A DNA stretch of 64,000 nt from Clostridium_I sp963725425 (GTDB taxonomy: Bacteria > Bacillota > Clostridia > Clostridiales > Clostridiaceae): the NCBI GenBank assembly GCA_963725425.1, contig CAVRYJ010000031.1:682001-746000 (forward strand), in the 5' to 3' direction. Below, piece after piece: positions 25,412 through 34,176 of this stretch. The position numbers were made by a program, and so were the translations under genes. Under the pieces are notes generated by a model. The model had not been told where the DNA came from. It worked only from the letters and a program-made list of their open reading frames with translations, and made no database searches. How positions within the stretch are numbered: position 1 is the stretch's first letter; each line of letters opens with the position of its first letter.

Positions 25412-26407
25412 ATGATAATAAATATTTTAGTTATGCTTGCAGCTGCACTTATTATATATTTTAGCAGTGAGCTGTTTGTAAATGGTATTGAATGGGTTGG
25501 AAAAGCCTTCAAAATATCTCAAAATGCAGTAGGTACAGTCCTGGCGGCTTTTGGTACAGCTTTACCAGAAAGCATTGTTACCTTTATAGCTGTAGTATTT
25601 GGTACTAGCGCTAGCCAAAAAGATATTGGTGTAGGTGCTGCTCTTGGAGGTCCTCTAGTTTTAAGCACCCTTGCTTATGCTATTGTTGGAATTAGTATAA
25701 TATTATTCACTGGAAAAAGAACCTCTGGCAGTTGCTTAAAGTTCAACAATAAAAAACTTGCTAGAGATCAAGTGTGGTTCATGGCAATTTTTGCTTTTAA
25801 AGTTTTTTTAGGTCTTGTGGCTTTTTCAATAAAACCATGGCTTGGTTTTCTGTTTTTAGGCGCCTATGCTCTTTATTTCTACAAGGAAATGAGTGCTGAA
25901 GTAGAAGAAACCGGAGAGAAATTACAACCTTTAAAAATATGTCCTAAAATCGAAACTCCCCCTAAATCAATGATATTACTCCAAACATTATTAGCCCTTA
26001 TATTCATATTTCTTGGTTCACAATTATTTGTACATAATTTAAGTTCACTAAGTACTAGTCTTGGGATGCCAGCACATTTGGTTGCTCTACTATTAAGCCC
26101 TGTAGCAACAGAATTACCTGAAATAGTGAATGCGATTATATGGGTAAAGCAAGGCAAAGAAAAACTTGCCCTTGCAAATATAAGTGGTTCCATGATGATT
26201 CAAGCTACAATACCAAGTGCCTTAGGTATTATATTTACTCCCTGGTTATTTGATAAATCGCTTATAGTTTCAGCAATAATAACTTTTATGGCTATCATTG
26301 CCATATGGCTTAATTTGAAAAAGCATTGTATATCTGCTAAAAGATTATCTATGAATGCTATATTTTATGTTATTTTCATTGTCTGTATAATCCTTATAAA
26401 CAGATAA
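25412..26407 (+). CDS. CaCA-superfamily cation (Na+/Ca2+ or Mn2+) exchanger
   Basis: Inner-membrane cation exchanger with two homologous halves, each carrying an alpha-repeat: FGTALPESIVTFIAVVFGT in the first (about 47-65) and LLSPVATELPEIVNAIIWVK in the second (about 228-247), with the acidic residue of the transport site in each. Ten or so helices in 331 residues. The Mn-responsive riboswitch upstream suggests it exports Mn2+ (or Ca2+) under overload, as for other CaCA genes controlled by yybP-ykoY. AAAGGAG lies 8 nt before the ATG, and a strong terminator follows. Confidence 0.87.
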   Translation: MIINILVMLAAALIIYFSSELFVNGIEWVGKAFKISQNAVGTVLAAFGTALPESIVTFIAVVFGTSASQKDIGVGAALGGPLVLSTLAYAIVGISIILFTGKRTSGSCLKFNNKKLARDQVWFMAIFAFKVFLGLVAFSIKPWLGFLFLGAYALYFYKEMSAEVEETGEKLQPLKICPKIETPPKSMILLQTLLALIFIFLGSQLFVHNLSSLSTSLGMPAHLVALLLSPVATELPEIVNAIIWVKQGKEKLALANISGSMMIQATIPSALGIIFTPWLFDKSLIVSAIITFMAIIAIWLNLKKHCISAKRLSMNAIFYVIFIVCIILINR

Positions 26408-26410
26408 AAA

Positions 26411-26450
26411 AAGGGGGATTTGTAAGTCTTAAGACTTACAAAACTCCCTT
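26411..26450. terminator. bidirectional terminator between exchanger and MFS pseudogene
   Basis: AAGGGGGATTTGTAAGTC and GACTTACAAAACTCCCTT pair around TTAA and are followed by TTATTTTTC. Confidence 0.85.
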
Positions 26451-27604
26451 TATTTTTCTTAAAAAATACCCTGCCACCAAAGGCATTATCCCCAAAAATA
26501 TCAAGTAAAATTTCAGTATGGATACGTCCTTAAATAGCATTAACAATAGTATCAATATGCTTACGCTAATAGCTCTTCCACCATTTAATACCATATCTCT
26601 ATTAATCATATATTCAATTCTTTTACCTGTATCATCTTGTGTATCAATAATATTAAAAGTTGCTGAAGATAACTGCACCATAAAAAATGGCAGACAAAAT
26701 GCATCGATTATAGCATATATTAATAATGTATTGAAGTTTATATTTATAACTAATGGCCAAACTGCAAAAAATGATCCTATAATTCCAAATAGTATGGATT
26801 TTCGTCTATGTGGAGGCTTTATTATTTTTTGCACAAGAACATATGAAATTGACGTCACAAGTCCTGCAACTAAAGCAATTATCCCTAGGGTAAGTTCTTT
26901 TTTTAATATCTGAATTGCCAGTATATTTATAAGAAAAACCATTACTGAATCTCTGAATCCCCAGAAAAACGTTGCTGTGCGGATGGTTTTCCAACCTTCA
27001 CTATTATTGCCAAATGCTTTTTTAAAATCAATCTTACCAGAATAACTACCACATTTAAAAATTGTACTAATTAATACAAGCACTATAAATATAATACATG
27101 TAGTAGTGAACACTATCCTATACCCTGTAAGTCCCTTAAATCTACTGATTGTAACTGCAGCAGTTATTGGTCCTACAATTGCTGCAAGCCCAGAAAATCC
27201 ACCATTTAGTCCATTAAAAGTATCCCTGTTATTAAGACTAGTAAAATCACAACATAAAACATTAAATGGTAACCAATAAAAACCAGCCGCTATACCATTT
27301 ATAACACCAAGTGAATATATATAAGCTGTTCCTTTGTTTCCTATGTATAATATTAGAGCGAAAAAAAATGCATAAATAAATAATCCCAATCTTAAGGACC
27401 ATATGCCATTTTTCTTTTTGACAATACTCCGGCTATAACAAAAGTAATTGGAGTGGTGATATTAATTATTAAATTGTATATAGCTATTACCATAAAATTG
27501 TTAGTTTCTCTCCAAAAAAACACATTTATAAAAATATCAGATAACCCCATAGCAAAAGAAAATAGAGCGCTTACAAGTAGTAAAACTTTAGCATTTTTGC
27601 ACAT
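26436..27604 (-). pseudogene. MFS transporter, single frameshift
   Basis: An MFS membrane transporter split into an N-terminal frame of 70 codons (27604-27392, starting MCKNAKVLLLVSALFSFAMG, with AGGGGAG upstream) and a C-terminal frame of 317 codons. At about 27395-27410 the reading passes from KMAYG in one frame to LRLGLFIYAFFF in the other; one missing base in GGTCC restores a continuous protein of about 390 residues with twelve helices. It resembles Bacillus YqgE-type MFS proteins of unknown substrate. Either a sequencing error or a recent inactivating mutation. No other damage is visible. Confidence 0.8.
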
Positions 27605-27628
27605 AACAACTCCCCTTAATTGGTTTTT

Positions 27629-27682
27629 AAGTCATCTTTTAAAAATATATAGCAAAAAATGCTAGTTATTTTTTAAAGACGC
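27629..27682. repeat. short form of repeat family A
   Basis: TCATCTTTTAAAAATA on the left and TTTTTTAAAGACGCC on the right form an inverted pair around AAAATGCTAGTTATTT. It lies just upstream of the MFS pseudogene start. Confidence 0.5.
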
Positions 27683-27777
27683 CCAGATTTATTATGTGCA
27701 TTATTAAGAGCTAAATACTAATTTAAAAATAAATTTTCTTAGTGTATACTGGAAATAAAAAAAGGATGATAATTGAT

Positions 27778-28142
27778 ATGAATCTAGATGAAATAAGAAA
27801 ATACTGTAGCAAAAAAATGGAGTAAGTGAAAAATTTCCTTTTGATGAAGATACTTTAGTAATATATGTAGGTTCTAAAATGTTTTTACTTACTAGCATTA
27901 ACTCAGCCGCACCAAGAATAAGCTTAAAATGTGATCCAATCATGTCAATAGACCTTAGAAGGGACTACAAATCTATTGAGCCAGGATATCATCTTAATAA
28001 AAAGCACTGGAATTCAATAACCCTAGGTGAAGAACTTTCAGATGACCAAATCAAATTTTTTATAGATATGTCATACAATCTAGTATTTAATAATTTAAAA
28101 AGAAGTGAAAGATTGGCTATTAATCCATCTCAAAACAAATAA
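27778..28142 (+). pseudogene. MmcQ/YjbR-family DNA-binding protein, frameshift in a poly-A run
   Basis: Small protein of the MmcQ/YjbR (double-wing fold) family, about 120 residues. ATG at 27778 has AGGATG upstream and reads MNLDEIRKYCSKK, then hits a stop. Shifting by one base in the A7 run near 27812-27818 gives NGVSEKFPFDEDTLVIYVG, which continues into MFLLTSINSAAPRISLKCDP and through to the stop at 28142. The family's typical KCDP...PGYHLNKKHWNSI is intact. The break is in a homopolymer, so sequencing error or slippage mutation are equally likely. Confidence 0.8.
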
Positions 28143-28336
28143 CTTACCTCTTAACATAAGATATAACCGTAGTAGAAATAATACGCTATTAATGAACAAT
28201 CTGAAAGCTAAGGCTACGTAACTATAGAAATCGAAAATACGAGCAATGTTCTTTGACAATTGAATAATACGTTGTTAAAAAGCAAAAATAAGAGTTTACT
28301 TTAGATTATTTATATAATATACAGGGGGTATCAATT

Positions 28337-28951
28337 ATGAAAAAGAAAGTATCGGAATTGTCAGTTGAAGAATTCAAGAAAGTGTTCCCAATAATTTTAA
28401 AAGAATATAACTCAAGTTATAAAGACTGGTACCAAAATGAAAAACAAAATATTTTGAACGCTGTAAAAGCCGAAGATATTGCACGTATTAATCATATTGG
28501 GAGTAGTGCGGTGGAAGGTTTGATAGCGAAGCCCACAATAGACATTTTATTGGAAATTGACGGTTGCTGTAATGTTACAAAGTTAGTTGAAGATTTAAAA
28601 GCGATTGGTTATGGTGATCAAATTTTCACTCGAAGAGACGAACCAATGAGATTATTATTGGGTAAAGGCTATTCTTCCGACGGATATGCAGAAAAAGTTT
28701 ATCACCTCCATGTCAGATACTTGGGAAATTGGGATGAACTATATTTTAGAGATTTTCTTATAGCAAATCCTGATGTGGCAACTGACTATGGGAAATTAAA
28801 ATTAAATATACTAAAAGATATTGAAAAAGGTACAATAGAACGTATACCAAATGGAAATCCAAATGGATACTCACAAGCAAAATTAGAATTCGTTAAAAAA
28901 TATACTAATTACGCAAAACAAGAATTTCATGATATATATAAACCAAGATAA
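28337..28951 (+). CDS. GrpB-family (UPF0157) nucleotidyltransferase-like protein
   Basis: Member of the GrpB/UPF0157 family, which has the nucleotidyltransferase fold; some members are fused to CoA kinases, but the single-domain role is unknown. The 204 residues show IARINHIGSSAVEGLIAKPTIDILLEI with the family's G-S-(S/T)-x-V and paired acidic residues, and YHLHVRYLGNWDELYFRDFL. GGGGG lies before the ATG. The AT-rich block 28143-28336 before it shows no gene. Confidence 0.88.
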   Translation: MKKKVSELSVEEFKKVFPIILKEYNSSYKDWYQNEKQNILNAVKAEDIARINHIGSSAVEGLIAKPTIDILLEIDGCCNVTKLVEDLKAIGYGDQIFTRRDEPMRLLLGKGYSSDGYAEKVYHLHVRYLGNWDELYFRDFLIANPDVATDYGKLKLNILKDIEKGTIERIPNGNPNGYSQAKLEFVKKYTNYAKQEFHDIYKPR

Positions 28952-28967
28952 TAAGCGTAATGTAAAG

Positions 28968-29171
28968 GTGAATAGTTCGCTATCATCTGAAGTATTATTG
29001 TTATGGAATAATGAATTAGGAAATCACAATGTCAATGCTGAAAATTATGCTTTAGAGAAAAGACTTTCTGCACTTATATTAAATAGCGGATTTCAACGCA
29101 CAAAAGCACATGATTTTTATGAGTCCAAAGATTTTGATAAGTTATCGTATTGTTTTACTAAAAAATTTTAA
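28968..29171 (+). CDS. short ORF or gene fragment of unknown function
   Basis: A GTG at 28968 with a weak AAAGG upstream opens 67 codons starting MNSSLSSEVLLLWNNELGNH and ending DKLSYCFTKKF. It begins 16 bp after GrpB. The residue composition looks protein-like (alternating helix-type pattern, LEKRLSALILNSGFQRTKAHDFYES), but I recognise no family. It may be the end of a larger gene lost by deletion. Confidence 0.35.
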   Translation: MNSSLSSEVLLLWNNELGNHNVNAENYALEKRLSALILNSGFQRTKAHDFYESKDFDKLSYCFTKKF

Positions 29172-29270
29172 CTCCGGAATGTTCTTATCATGCGTTACAA
29201 TGGTAAAAGAAATGCCGTATAAAATTATTTATAATAACCAAATAAATCGAAATTTATCGAGGTAATGATA

Positions 29271-30065
29271 ATGTCAATATGGATAAAAATAATCTTGAAA
29301 GTATTGTTTTGGGTTCTTGTCGGGGGAATTGGTTTCAATTATATAATGAGGTTTATAAGTTATTCTTTTTATAAGCGTGCAAAACAAAATGGCAAGATTG
29401 AACAAACTGTTCAAAGAATTGAGATTGACAATTCGCTCATAGGATATGTAAGAAGTGTTAATTTTCATGAGAAAAAGAAAGCTATACTTTATTTTGGCGG
29501 TTCTGGCGAAATTGCATATAATGCTGTTCTTAGTTATGCGAAACTGTTTAACGATTACATTTTTGCTTGTGTAGATTATAAAGGAACTCAAGAAAGTAAA
29601 GGGAGGATGAATTTAAAGACAATGCAAGAATCTTCATTGCAGCTATATGATTACATAATCAAACAAGATTATGTGGACACTTCGCATATTGTTATTATGG
29701 GATATAGCTATGGAGCAGGAATTGCAACATATCTTGCTTCAAAAGGAAAATGTGCAAAACTTGTACTGATAGCTGGCTATCGTGATATTTGTGATTTATA
29801 CAATAAAATTATACCTGTCTTCCTTGGTCCAATTAGAATATTTGTTACAGACAATATTGATGCAAAAACATATGCTGCTAACATCCAAGCAGAAGCTTTA
29901 CTTATTACATCAGATGGTGACAAAACAATAAACGAAAAAATCCCACAAGCACTTTCAAAATATTTCAAAAATGCAATAGTAAAAGATTTTAAGGGAATTG
30001 ACCATGCAGATTATTGGAAACATGAAGAAGTTGTTTCATATATTTGTGAGTTTATAGATAACTAA
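29271..30065 (+). CDS. alpha/beta hydrolase with N-terminal membrane anchor
   Basis: Serine hydrolase of the alpha/beta fold. The start at 29271 (MSIWIK) is chosen for spacing to GAGG. The 264 residues have an N-terminal hydrophobic helix (IILKVLFWVLVGGIGFNYI) that probably anchors it to the membrane, the oxyanion strand AILYFGGSGEIAYN, the nucleophile elbow GYSYGAG (Ser near 148), an Asp in LLITSDGDKTI and the catalytic His in GIDHADYW. The substrate is unknown. It follows the short ORF and has no clear operon partner. Confidence 0.82.
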   Translation: MSIWIKIILKVLFWVLVGGIGFNYIMRFISYSFYKRAKQNGKIEQTVQRIEIDNSLIGYVRSVNFHEKKKAILYFGGSGEIAYNAVLSYAKLFNDYIFACVDYKGTQESKGRMNLKTMQESSLQLYDYIIKQDYVDTSHIVIMGYSYGAGIATYLASKGKCAKLVLIAGYRDICDLYNKIIPVFLGPIRIFVTDNIDAKTYAANIQAEALLITSDGDKTINEKIPQALSKYFKNAIVKDFKGIDHADYWKHEEVVSYICEFIDN

Positions 30066-30148
30066 TTTCTAATTTTTAGAGTTGAATAAAATAAGCATAT
30101 CGTAAAGTTGAGTTGATTCGTATTCTTCATATAGTGTACACAAGAAAT

Positions 30149-30190
30149 GGAATGCAAGCAGATTTACCTAAACACTCCTACTTGCATTCC
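30149..30190. terminator. hairpin between the hydrolase and flotillin genes
   Basis: GGAATGCAAG (30149-30158) and CTTGCATTCC (30181-30190) pair perfectly over a 22-nt loop between two convergent genes. No strong U-tract follows. Confidence 0.6.
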
Positions 30191-30206
30191 CCTATGTTTC
30201 AATCTT

Positions 30207-30227
30207 CTAACTTTTAACTTTTAACTG
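30207..30227 (-). repeat. three heptads forming the flotillin C-terminus and stop codon
   Basis: CTAACTT, TTAACTT, TTAACTG (30207-30227). The flotillin stop (complement of 30214-30216) is the first three bases of the second heptad, and the last residues VKS are encoded by the tract. Confidence 0.8.
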
Positions 30228-31752
30228 CTTCTTTGTCCTTTGTAACTTGTGAAGCTGTCTCTTTAGTATCATTTTTTTTCTCTTTATTGTTTGCTTTATC
30301 TGCAGATTTCTTTAATAAATCCATTATATTTACTCCAGTTAAGGCTTCAACGGTTTCAGGTAATTGAGACATAATATCAGTTACATAACCAGTAACCTTA
30401 GCTGCACCATTTCCTTTTCCTGAACCCGAGCCATTGTCAACAATAACAATTTTTTCAGTTTTAGATAATGGTTCAGAAATAGCTTTTGCAATCTCTGGAA
30501 GTTTTTCTATGATCATTTGAGTCATAGCAGCATCATTGTATTGCTTGTACGCTTCTGCTTTTTTCATCATAGCCTCAGCTTCTGCTTTACCCTTTTCTCT
30601 AATTATATCAACTTCTGCCATACCTTGAAGTCTTAAAGCTTCAGACTTTGCTTTACCTTGAAGTTCTATAAGTCTTGCCCCTGCTTCTGCATCTGCAATT
30701 TGTGTGTACTTCACTGCATCTGCAATTCTACCCTGTTTGTAATTATCTGCCTCTGCTTCTTTTCGAACTGTACCTTCCAATTCTTTTTCTTTTCTTAAAG
30801 CTTCTTTTTCAGCAATTTCTATCTCTTTTTCTTTTCTTGTAATTTCAATTTGCAGTGTAGCTTCTGTAAGTTCTTTTTCTTTTTCTTTTCTTGTTATTTG
30901 AACTTGAACTTCCGTTTCTGTAACTTCTTTTTTAGCTTTATTAGCCTCAATTTCATAAGCTAAATCTGCTGTAGCCTTTGCTTTTTGTTGCTCTAATCTA
31001 TATCCTTGTACCTTTAATTCCTTATCTTTTTCGGATTCAGAAATTTGAGTTTCGGATAAAAGCTTAGCAGCCTCGCCTAATCTAACTGCTTCTGCTGTTT
31101 TAATTTTTGTCTCCTTTGCAGCTTCTGCCTCTGCTATAAATGCATCTCTTTTTACTGCTGCTATTCTAGGTTTACCAAGTGCTTCTAAGTATCCATTTCT
31201 ATCTGAAATATCCTTAATTGTTAAAACCTTAAGTTCAAGACCTAGTTGTCCTAAATCTACTGCTGCAACTTCTTGAACATGTGAAGCAAAAGTTTCTCTA
31301 TCTTTATATATTTCCTCTATGGTCATTTTAGATACAATTTCTCTTAGTTTACCTTCGAGAACATTTTTAGTTGTATGCTGAATGACTTCAAGAGTATGTT
31401 GCATACCATTTGAAGTGTTAAATTGTTCTGCAGCTGATAAAATAGAATCAGTATCAGATTTTACCTTTACAACAGCAACTCCATCTGCTGTTATTCCAAC
31501 TCCTTGTCCAGTTAAAGCACCATCAATACGAATTTCAATTTCCATGTTTTCCAGAGAAAGTTTATCCGTTCTTTCCAATAATGGAACTACAAAACCACCA
31601 CCACCAGTGATAACTCTCTTTTTAAGACCTGTTACAATCATAGCTTTGTCTTGAGGTACCCTTTTCCACATAGAAAAGATACCAATAAACAATAAAATAA
31701 TAACTCCTACAATAATAGCTGGTACAATAAATGTTGACACGTTTAATACCAT
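30214..31752 (-). CDS. floT: flotillin-like membrane scaffold protein
   Basis: SPFH-domain scaffold of membrane microdomains, as in Bacillus FloT/YuaG. The start at 31752 (MVLNVS) is chosen because GAGGAG lies upstream. The 512 residues show an N-terminal membrane hairpin (VPAIIVGVIILLFIGIFSMW), the SPFH domain with GLKKRVITGGGGFVVPLLERTDKLSLENM, and a long Glu/Ala/Lys-rich coiled coil (about 200-410, with repeated EKE and EAEA blocks) followed by a C-terminal oligomerization region. It follows an NfeD gene on the same strand, the usual pair. Its last residues and stop codon are made of heptad repeat. Confidence 0.92.
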   Translation of the reverse strand: MVLNVSTFIVPAIIVGVIILLFIGIFSMWKRVPQDKAMIVTGLKKRVITGGGGFVVPLLERTDKLSLENMEIEIRIDGALTGQGVGITADGVAVVKVKSDTDSILSAAEQFNTSNGMQHTLEVIQHTTKNVLEGKLREIVSKMTIEEIYKDRETFASHVQEVAAVDLGQLGLELKVLTIKDISDRNGYLEALGKPRIAAVKRDAFIAEAEAAKETKIKTAEAVRLGEAAKLLSETQISESEKDKELKVQGYRLEQQKAKATADLAYEIEANKAKKEVTETEVQVQITRKEKEKELTEATLQIEITRKEKEIEIAEKEALRKEKELEGTVRKEAEADNYKQGRIADAVKYTQIADAEAGARLIELQGKAKSEALRLQGMAEVDIIREKGKAEAEAMMKKAEAYKQYNDAAMTQMIIEKLPEIAKAISEPLSKTEKIVIVDNGSGSGKGNGAAKVTGYVTDIMSQLPETVEALTGVNIMDLLKKSADKANNKEKKNDTKETASQVTKDKEAVKS

Positions 31753-31782
31753 ATTCCCACTCCTCATAATTTTAAAATTCCG

Positions 31783-32334
31783 CTAGTTGTCTAACGGTTC
31801 AACATAAAAAATTTTATCTTTAATCACATATATTAATACTTTTTCTCCTTGCTCAATTGCCTTTTTAGAAACATGCTGTGCTGGCGCATTATATTTAGTT
31901 CCATTAACAACATAACCTATTGTACCAAATCCATTCTCCATTATTTTAGATATGACAACGGCCTCCATCCCTATAAGTTTATCTTGATAAACTGCACTTG
32001 TGTTTTGTGCCTTACTTAAAGGTACAATTACAAATCTAAATATTGAAAATGAAATAACAAGTCCAACTATAAATGCCAATATAAATGTAATTATTGGGTT
32101 TAGTCCATGACTAGTGCCAATAATACCTATACCACCAAATATTGTAATAAATGACACTATAGTTATTGGCTTTAATGGAGACATACCTGCTCCACCATGT
32201 CCACCAATTTGACCATCAATATGTGCTGTAATATCCCCCCCAATATGAACAATGTCAAATAATCCTCCAATTAAAAATGTAATAACCGTATATATAACCC
32301 CTACCAAAAATAAAATAATATACACATGTTCCAT
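31783..32334 (-). CDS. NfeD-family membrane protein, flotillin partner
   Basis: Membrane protein of the NfeD family (YuaF type), co-encoded with flotillins and thought to modulate microdomain fluidity. The 183 residues have an N-terminal helix (IILFLVGVIYTVITFLIGGL), two central helices (ITIVSFITIFGGIGIIG, FILAFIVGLVISFSIF) and a C-terminal OB-fold domain (about 125-183) with IGMEAVVISKIMENGFGTI. It lies about 30 bp upstream of the flotillin start, the same operon. The upstream region holds repeats A and B and no clear promoter was picked out. Confidence 0.88.
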   Translation of the reverse strand: MEHVYIILFLVGVIYTVITFLIGGLFDIVHIGGDITAHIDGQIGGHGGAGMSPLKPITIVSFITIFGGIGIIGTSHGLNPIITFILAFIVGLVISFSIFRFVIVPLSKAQNTSAVYQDKLIGMEAVVISKIMENGFGTIGYVVNGTKYNAPAQHVSKKAIEQGEKVLIYVIKDKIFYVEPLDN

Positions 32335-32368
32335 AATTTTAACTCCTCACCTCCTTATTTTTTTTTAT

Positions 32369-32616
32369 TAACAGAGTTCTCAGTTTCAGGTGCAGTTTTT
32401 AGGCCGTAGGTCATCCATCTGAAAGTTAGAACTCGTTAGTAATGCACTTGTCAGCCGTTATACTCTAAAGAGAAAGCGATTCACATCAAATCAAAGATTT
32501 GAGTTCTGATGGAACCACAAAGTGATTCACACCAAGCAAAGCTTGGGTTCTCTACTTTTCTGCTTTTCCCACCTAGTAGAAGATGGAAGTTTTACGGATG
32601 GTCGTCGTCGGATAAA
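32369..32616. repeat. repeat family B, full-length copy 2
   Basis: From AACAGAGTTCTCAGTTTCAG to CGTCGTCGGATAAAAG. Most blocks of copy 1 recur in the same order (GTTTTTAGGCCGTAGGTCAT, GCCGTTATACTCTAAA, AAAGCGATT, AAGTGATTCACACCAAGC). It differs from copy 1 by an extra CATCAAATCAAAGATTTGAG hairpin in the middle. It occupies the NfeD upstream region. Confidence 0.75.
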
Positions 32617-32758
32617 AGATGTATTAAATAGTATTTATTAACTTTTTATGTGATATTTATTATTATAACATATGTTCCATTTTAATCAATATCTTTTCAG
32701 TTTATTTTAATTTAATTTTTCGACAAAATAGTCCTAATAATTTAATTTCATTTTTTTT

Positions 32759-32918
32759 AGGCATCTGAAAAGAAATAACAAGTCAAAGATTCTGAGGATA
32801 TTTTGCGGTAGGCGAGGAAGCATTACCTTGCGCATAGTGGGCTATGTAATGGTTATGGTGACGAAGCATACCACAAAATAGACCAGAATACTGACTTGTT
32901 ATTTCTTTGATGATGCCT
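32759..32918. mobile_element. repeat family A, 160-bp copy (MITE-like)
   Basis: The left end AGGCATCTGAAAAGAAATAA and the complement of the right end AGGCATCATCAAAGAAATAA agree except for three bases, and the match continues through CAAGTC. The interior is further self-complementary (TATTTTGCGGTA with TACCACAAAATA; CATTAC with GTAATG), so the whole element can fold into one long hairpin. No ORF. The region 32335-32981 holds only repeats A and B and the start region of the next gene. Confidence 0.75.
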
Positions 32919-32981
32919 TAATATCATATTCACATTATATATCTATTCTTCATATTATGTATGACAGAGGAGGTAATAATT

Positions 32982-33644
32982 ATGTTATATAATTATTATG
33001 AAAAAACTAAAGTTCCTAATATTCTAAACGCTGAAAATACCTTAGGTTTAGTTAGGGACTCCAGCAATCCTTTATATAAAATTCCTATATTTCTAAGTTA
33101 TGCTACTCCTTATAATAAAGTGCAAATGTTGTTCCTAAATAGAATTATAGAAAATATAAAATCAAACCTGCTTTTCCCCCGAACTCTTGGTGGTACTGAC
33201 CAATATACAGAAACAAATATGATCTCTATTCGCCGTATGATACTAAGTACTTTTGGAATGATGTCCATTGCCTTCCATCGTGTTTATATTAAGGAGGCCA
33301 TTTCAAAAAGACATTCACCATCCACACAATATTTTAAGAAGTTTTGGCTCAGTAGCCCTTACCTGCAAATTGAACCTTCAATGGCTTTCCAACATGGATT
33401 ACCACTTATGCTTATGATGGAAAAAGGAACGAATCAAGATATCACCCAAAACTCAGTGTTTGGAGGCATTTACGCTCCTAACTCTATGCCCCTAAATATA
33501 ATAATTTTTGATCTAACAGGTGAAAAGACAATAAACGACTTTTTTGCCTCTGCTTTTTGGAATGAGGCTTTCATGAATTGGGTTGGACAAGTTAGAAATG
33601 CTTACGCCATTAAAACAGAACCAGACTTTAAATATGAATGTTAA
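32982..33644 (+). CDS. orphan TIR-like / nucleoside-deoxyribosyltransferase-fold protein
   Basis: Not firmly assigned. The start at 32982 has AGAGGAGG 9 nt upstream. The 220-residue protein has a TIR-like beginning IPIFLSYATP (34-43) with a Ser-Tyr as in TIR domains, PRTLGGTDQYTE (66-77), an IRRMILSTFGMMSIAFHR block (83-100), and IEPSMAFQHGLPLMLMMEKG around Glu131, comparable with the catalytic Glu-x-x-x-Ala of TIR and deoxyribosyltransferase folds. This suggests an NAD- or nucleotide-processing enzyme of the kind used in antiphage defence or base salvage. No partner gene of a known defence system is adjacent; the gene is flanked by mobile-type repeats on its 5' side. Confidence 0.55.
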   Translation: MLYNYYEKTKVPNILNAENTLGLVRDSSNPLYKIPIFLSYATPYNKVQMLFLNRIIENIKSNLLFPRTLGGTDQYTETNMISIRRMILSTFGMMSIAFHRVYIKEAISKRHSPSTQYFKKFWLSSPYLQIEPSMAFQHGLPLMLMMEKGTNQDITQNSVFGGIYAPNSMPLNIIIFDLTGEKTINDFFASAFWNEAFMNWVGQVRNAYAIKTEPDFKYEC

Positions 33645-33673
33645 TATGCACCTGCTAGTAACAGATTAACAAT

Positions 33674-33756
33674 GCAACTCTAAAGAGTAAGATATTTTAC
33701 AGCTTTTAAGCTAAAATATTTGAAAATATATAAGAAAGTTTGCTCTTTAGAGTTGC
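33674..33756. terminator. nested inverted repeat after the TIR-like gene
   Basis: GCAACTCTAAAGAG (33674-33687) pairs perfectly with CTCTTTAGAGTTGC (33743-33756). Inside lies a second hairpin with ATATTTTA and TAAAATAT arms. The tail CTATTTTTAAAG follows. Probably terminates the TIR-like gene; the 83-nt nested form is unusual for a plain terminator. Confidence 0.6.
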
Positions 33757-33845
33757 CTATTTTTAAAGTAAAATTGCATAATCTTATTTATCATATTATA
33801 ATTGACCTAACGTACATGTTAAAACATATGGAGGAAGTTTTTGTC

Positions 33846-34160
33846 ATGAAATTTAAAAATTTAGTTTTATTATTTATAATAAGTTTATTATGCTTTTTTT
33901 TATCAGCTTGTACAGCTTCTAAACCCACCAGCTCTAATACAATTAATAGTAACATCATAAATAGCCAAGTTAATGAATCGGTTTCAACAGATAATGAAAC
34001 GACTATGCCTGAGCTAACTAATAAAACAACTGTTGATGTTCCAATACAACAAATATATAAAAATGAGCAAGAAGCAGCAAATTTTCAATTACATATGTCC
34101 AGTGTAGATGATTCATTAAAAGGTGTTGGAGATGAAAATACAAGTAATGATAACAATTAA
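33846..34160 (+). CDS. small lipoprotein, unknown function
   Basis: A 104-residue exported lipoprotein. The start at 33846 gives a clean signal peptide MKFKNLVLLFIISLLCFF with lipobox LSAC; GGAGG lies 11 nt upstream. The mature part is Ser/Thr/Asn-rich (ASKPTSSNTINSN, VSTDNETTMPELTNK) and ends in VGDENTSNDNN. No domain is recognised. It is 16 bp upstream of another secreted protein gene, so the two are likely co-transcribed, and a histidine kinase gene lies convergently downstream. Confidence 0.7.
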   Translation: MKFKNLVLLFIISLLCFFLSACTASKPTSSNTINSNIINSQVNESVSTDNETTMPELTNKTTVDVPIQQIYKNEQEAANFQLHMSSVDDSLKGVGDENTSNDNN

Positions 34161-34176
34161 AGGATAGGTGATTCCA

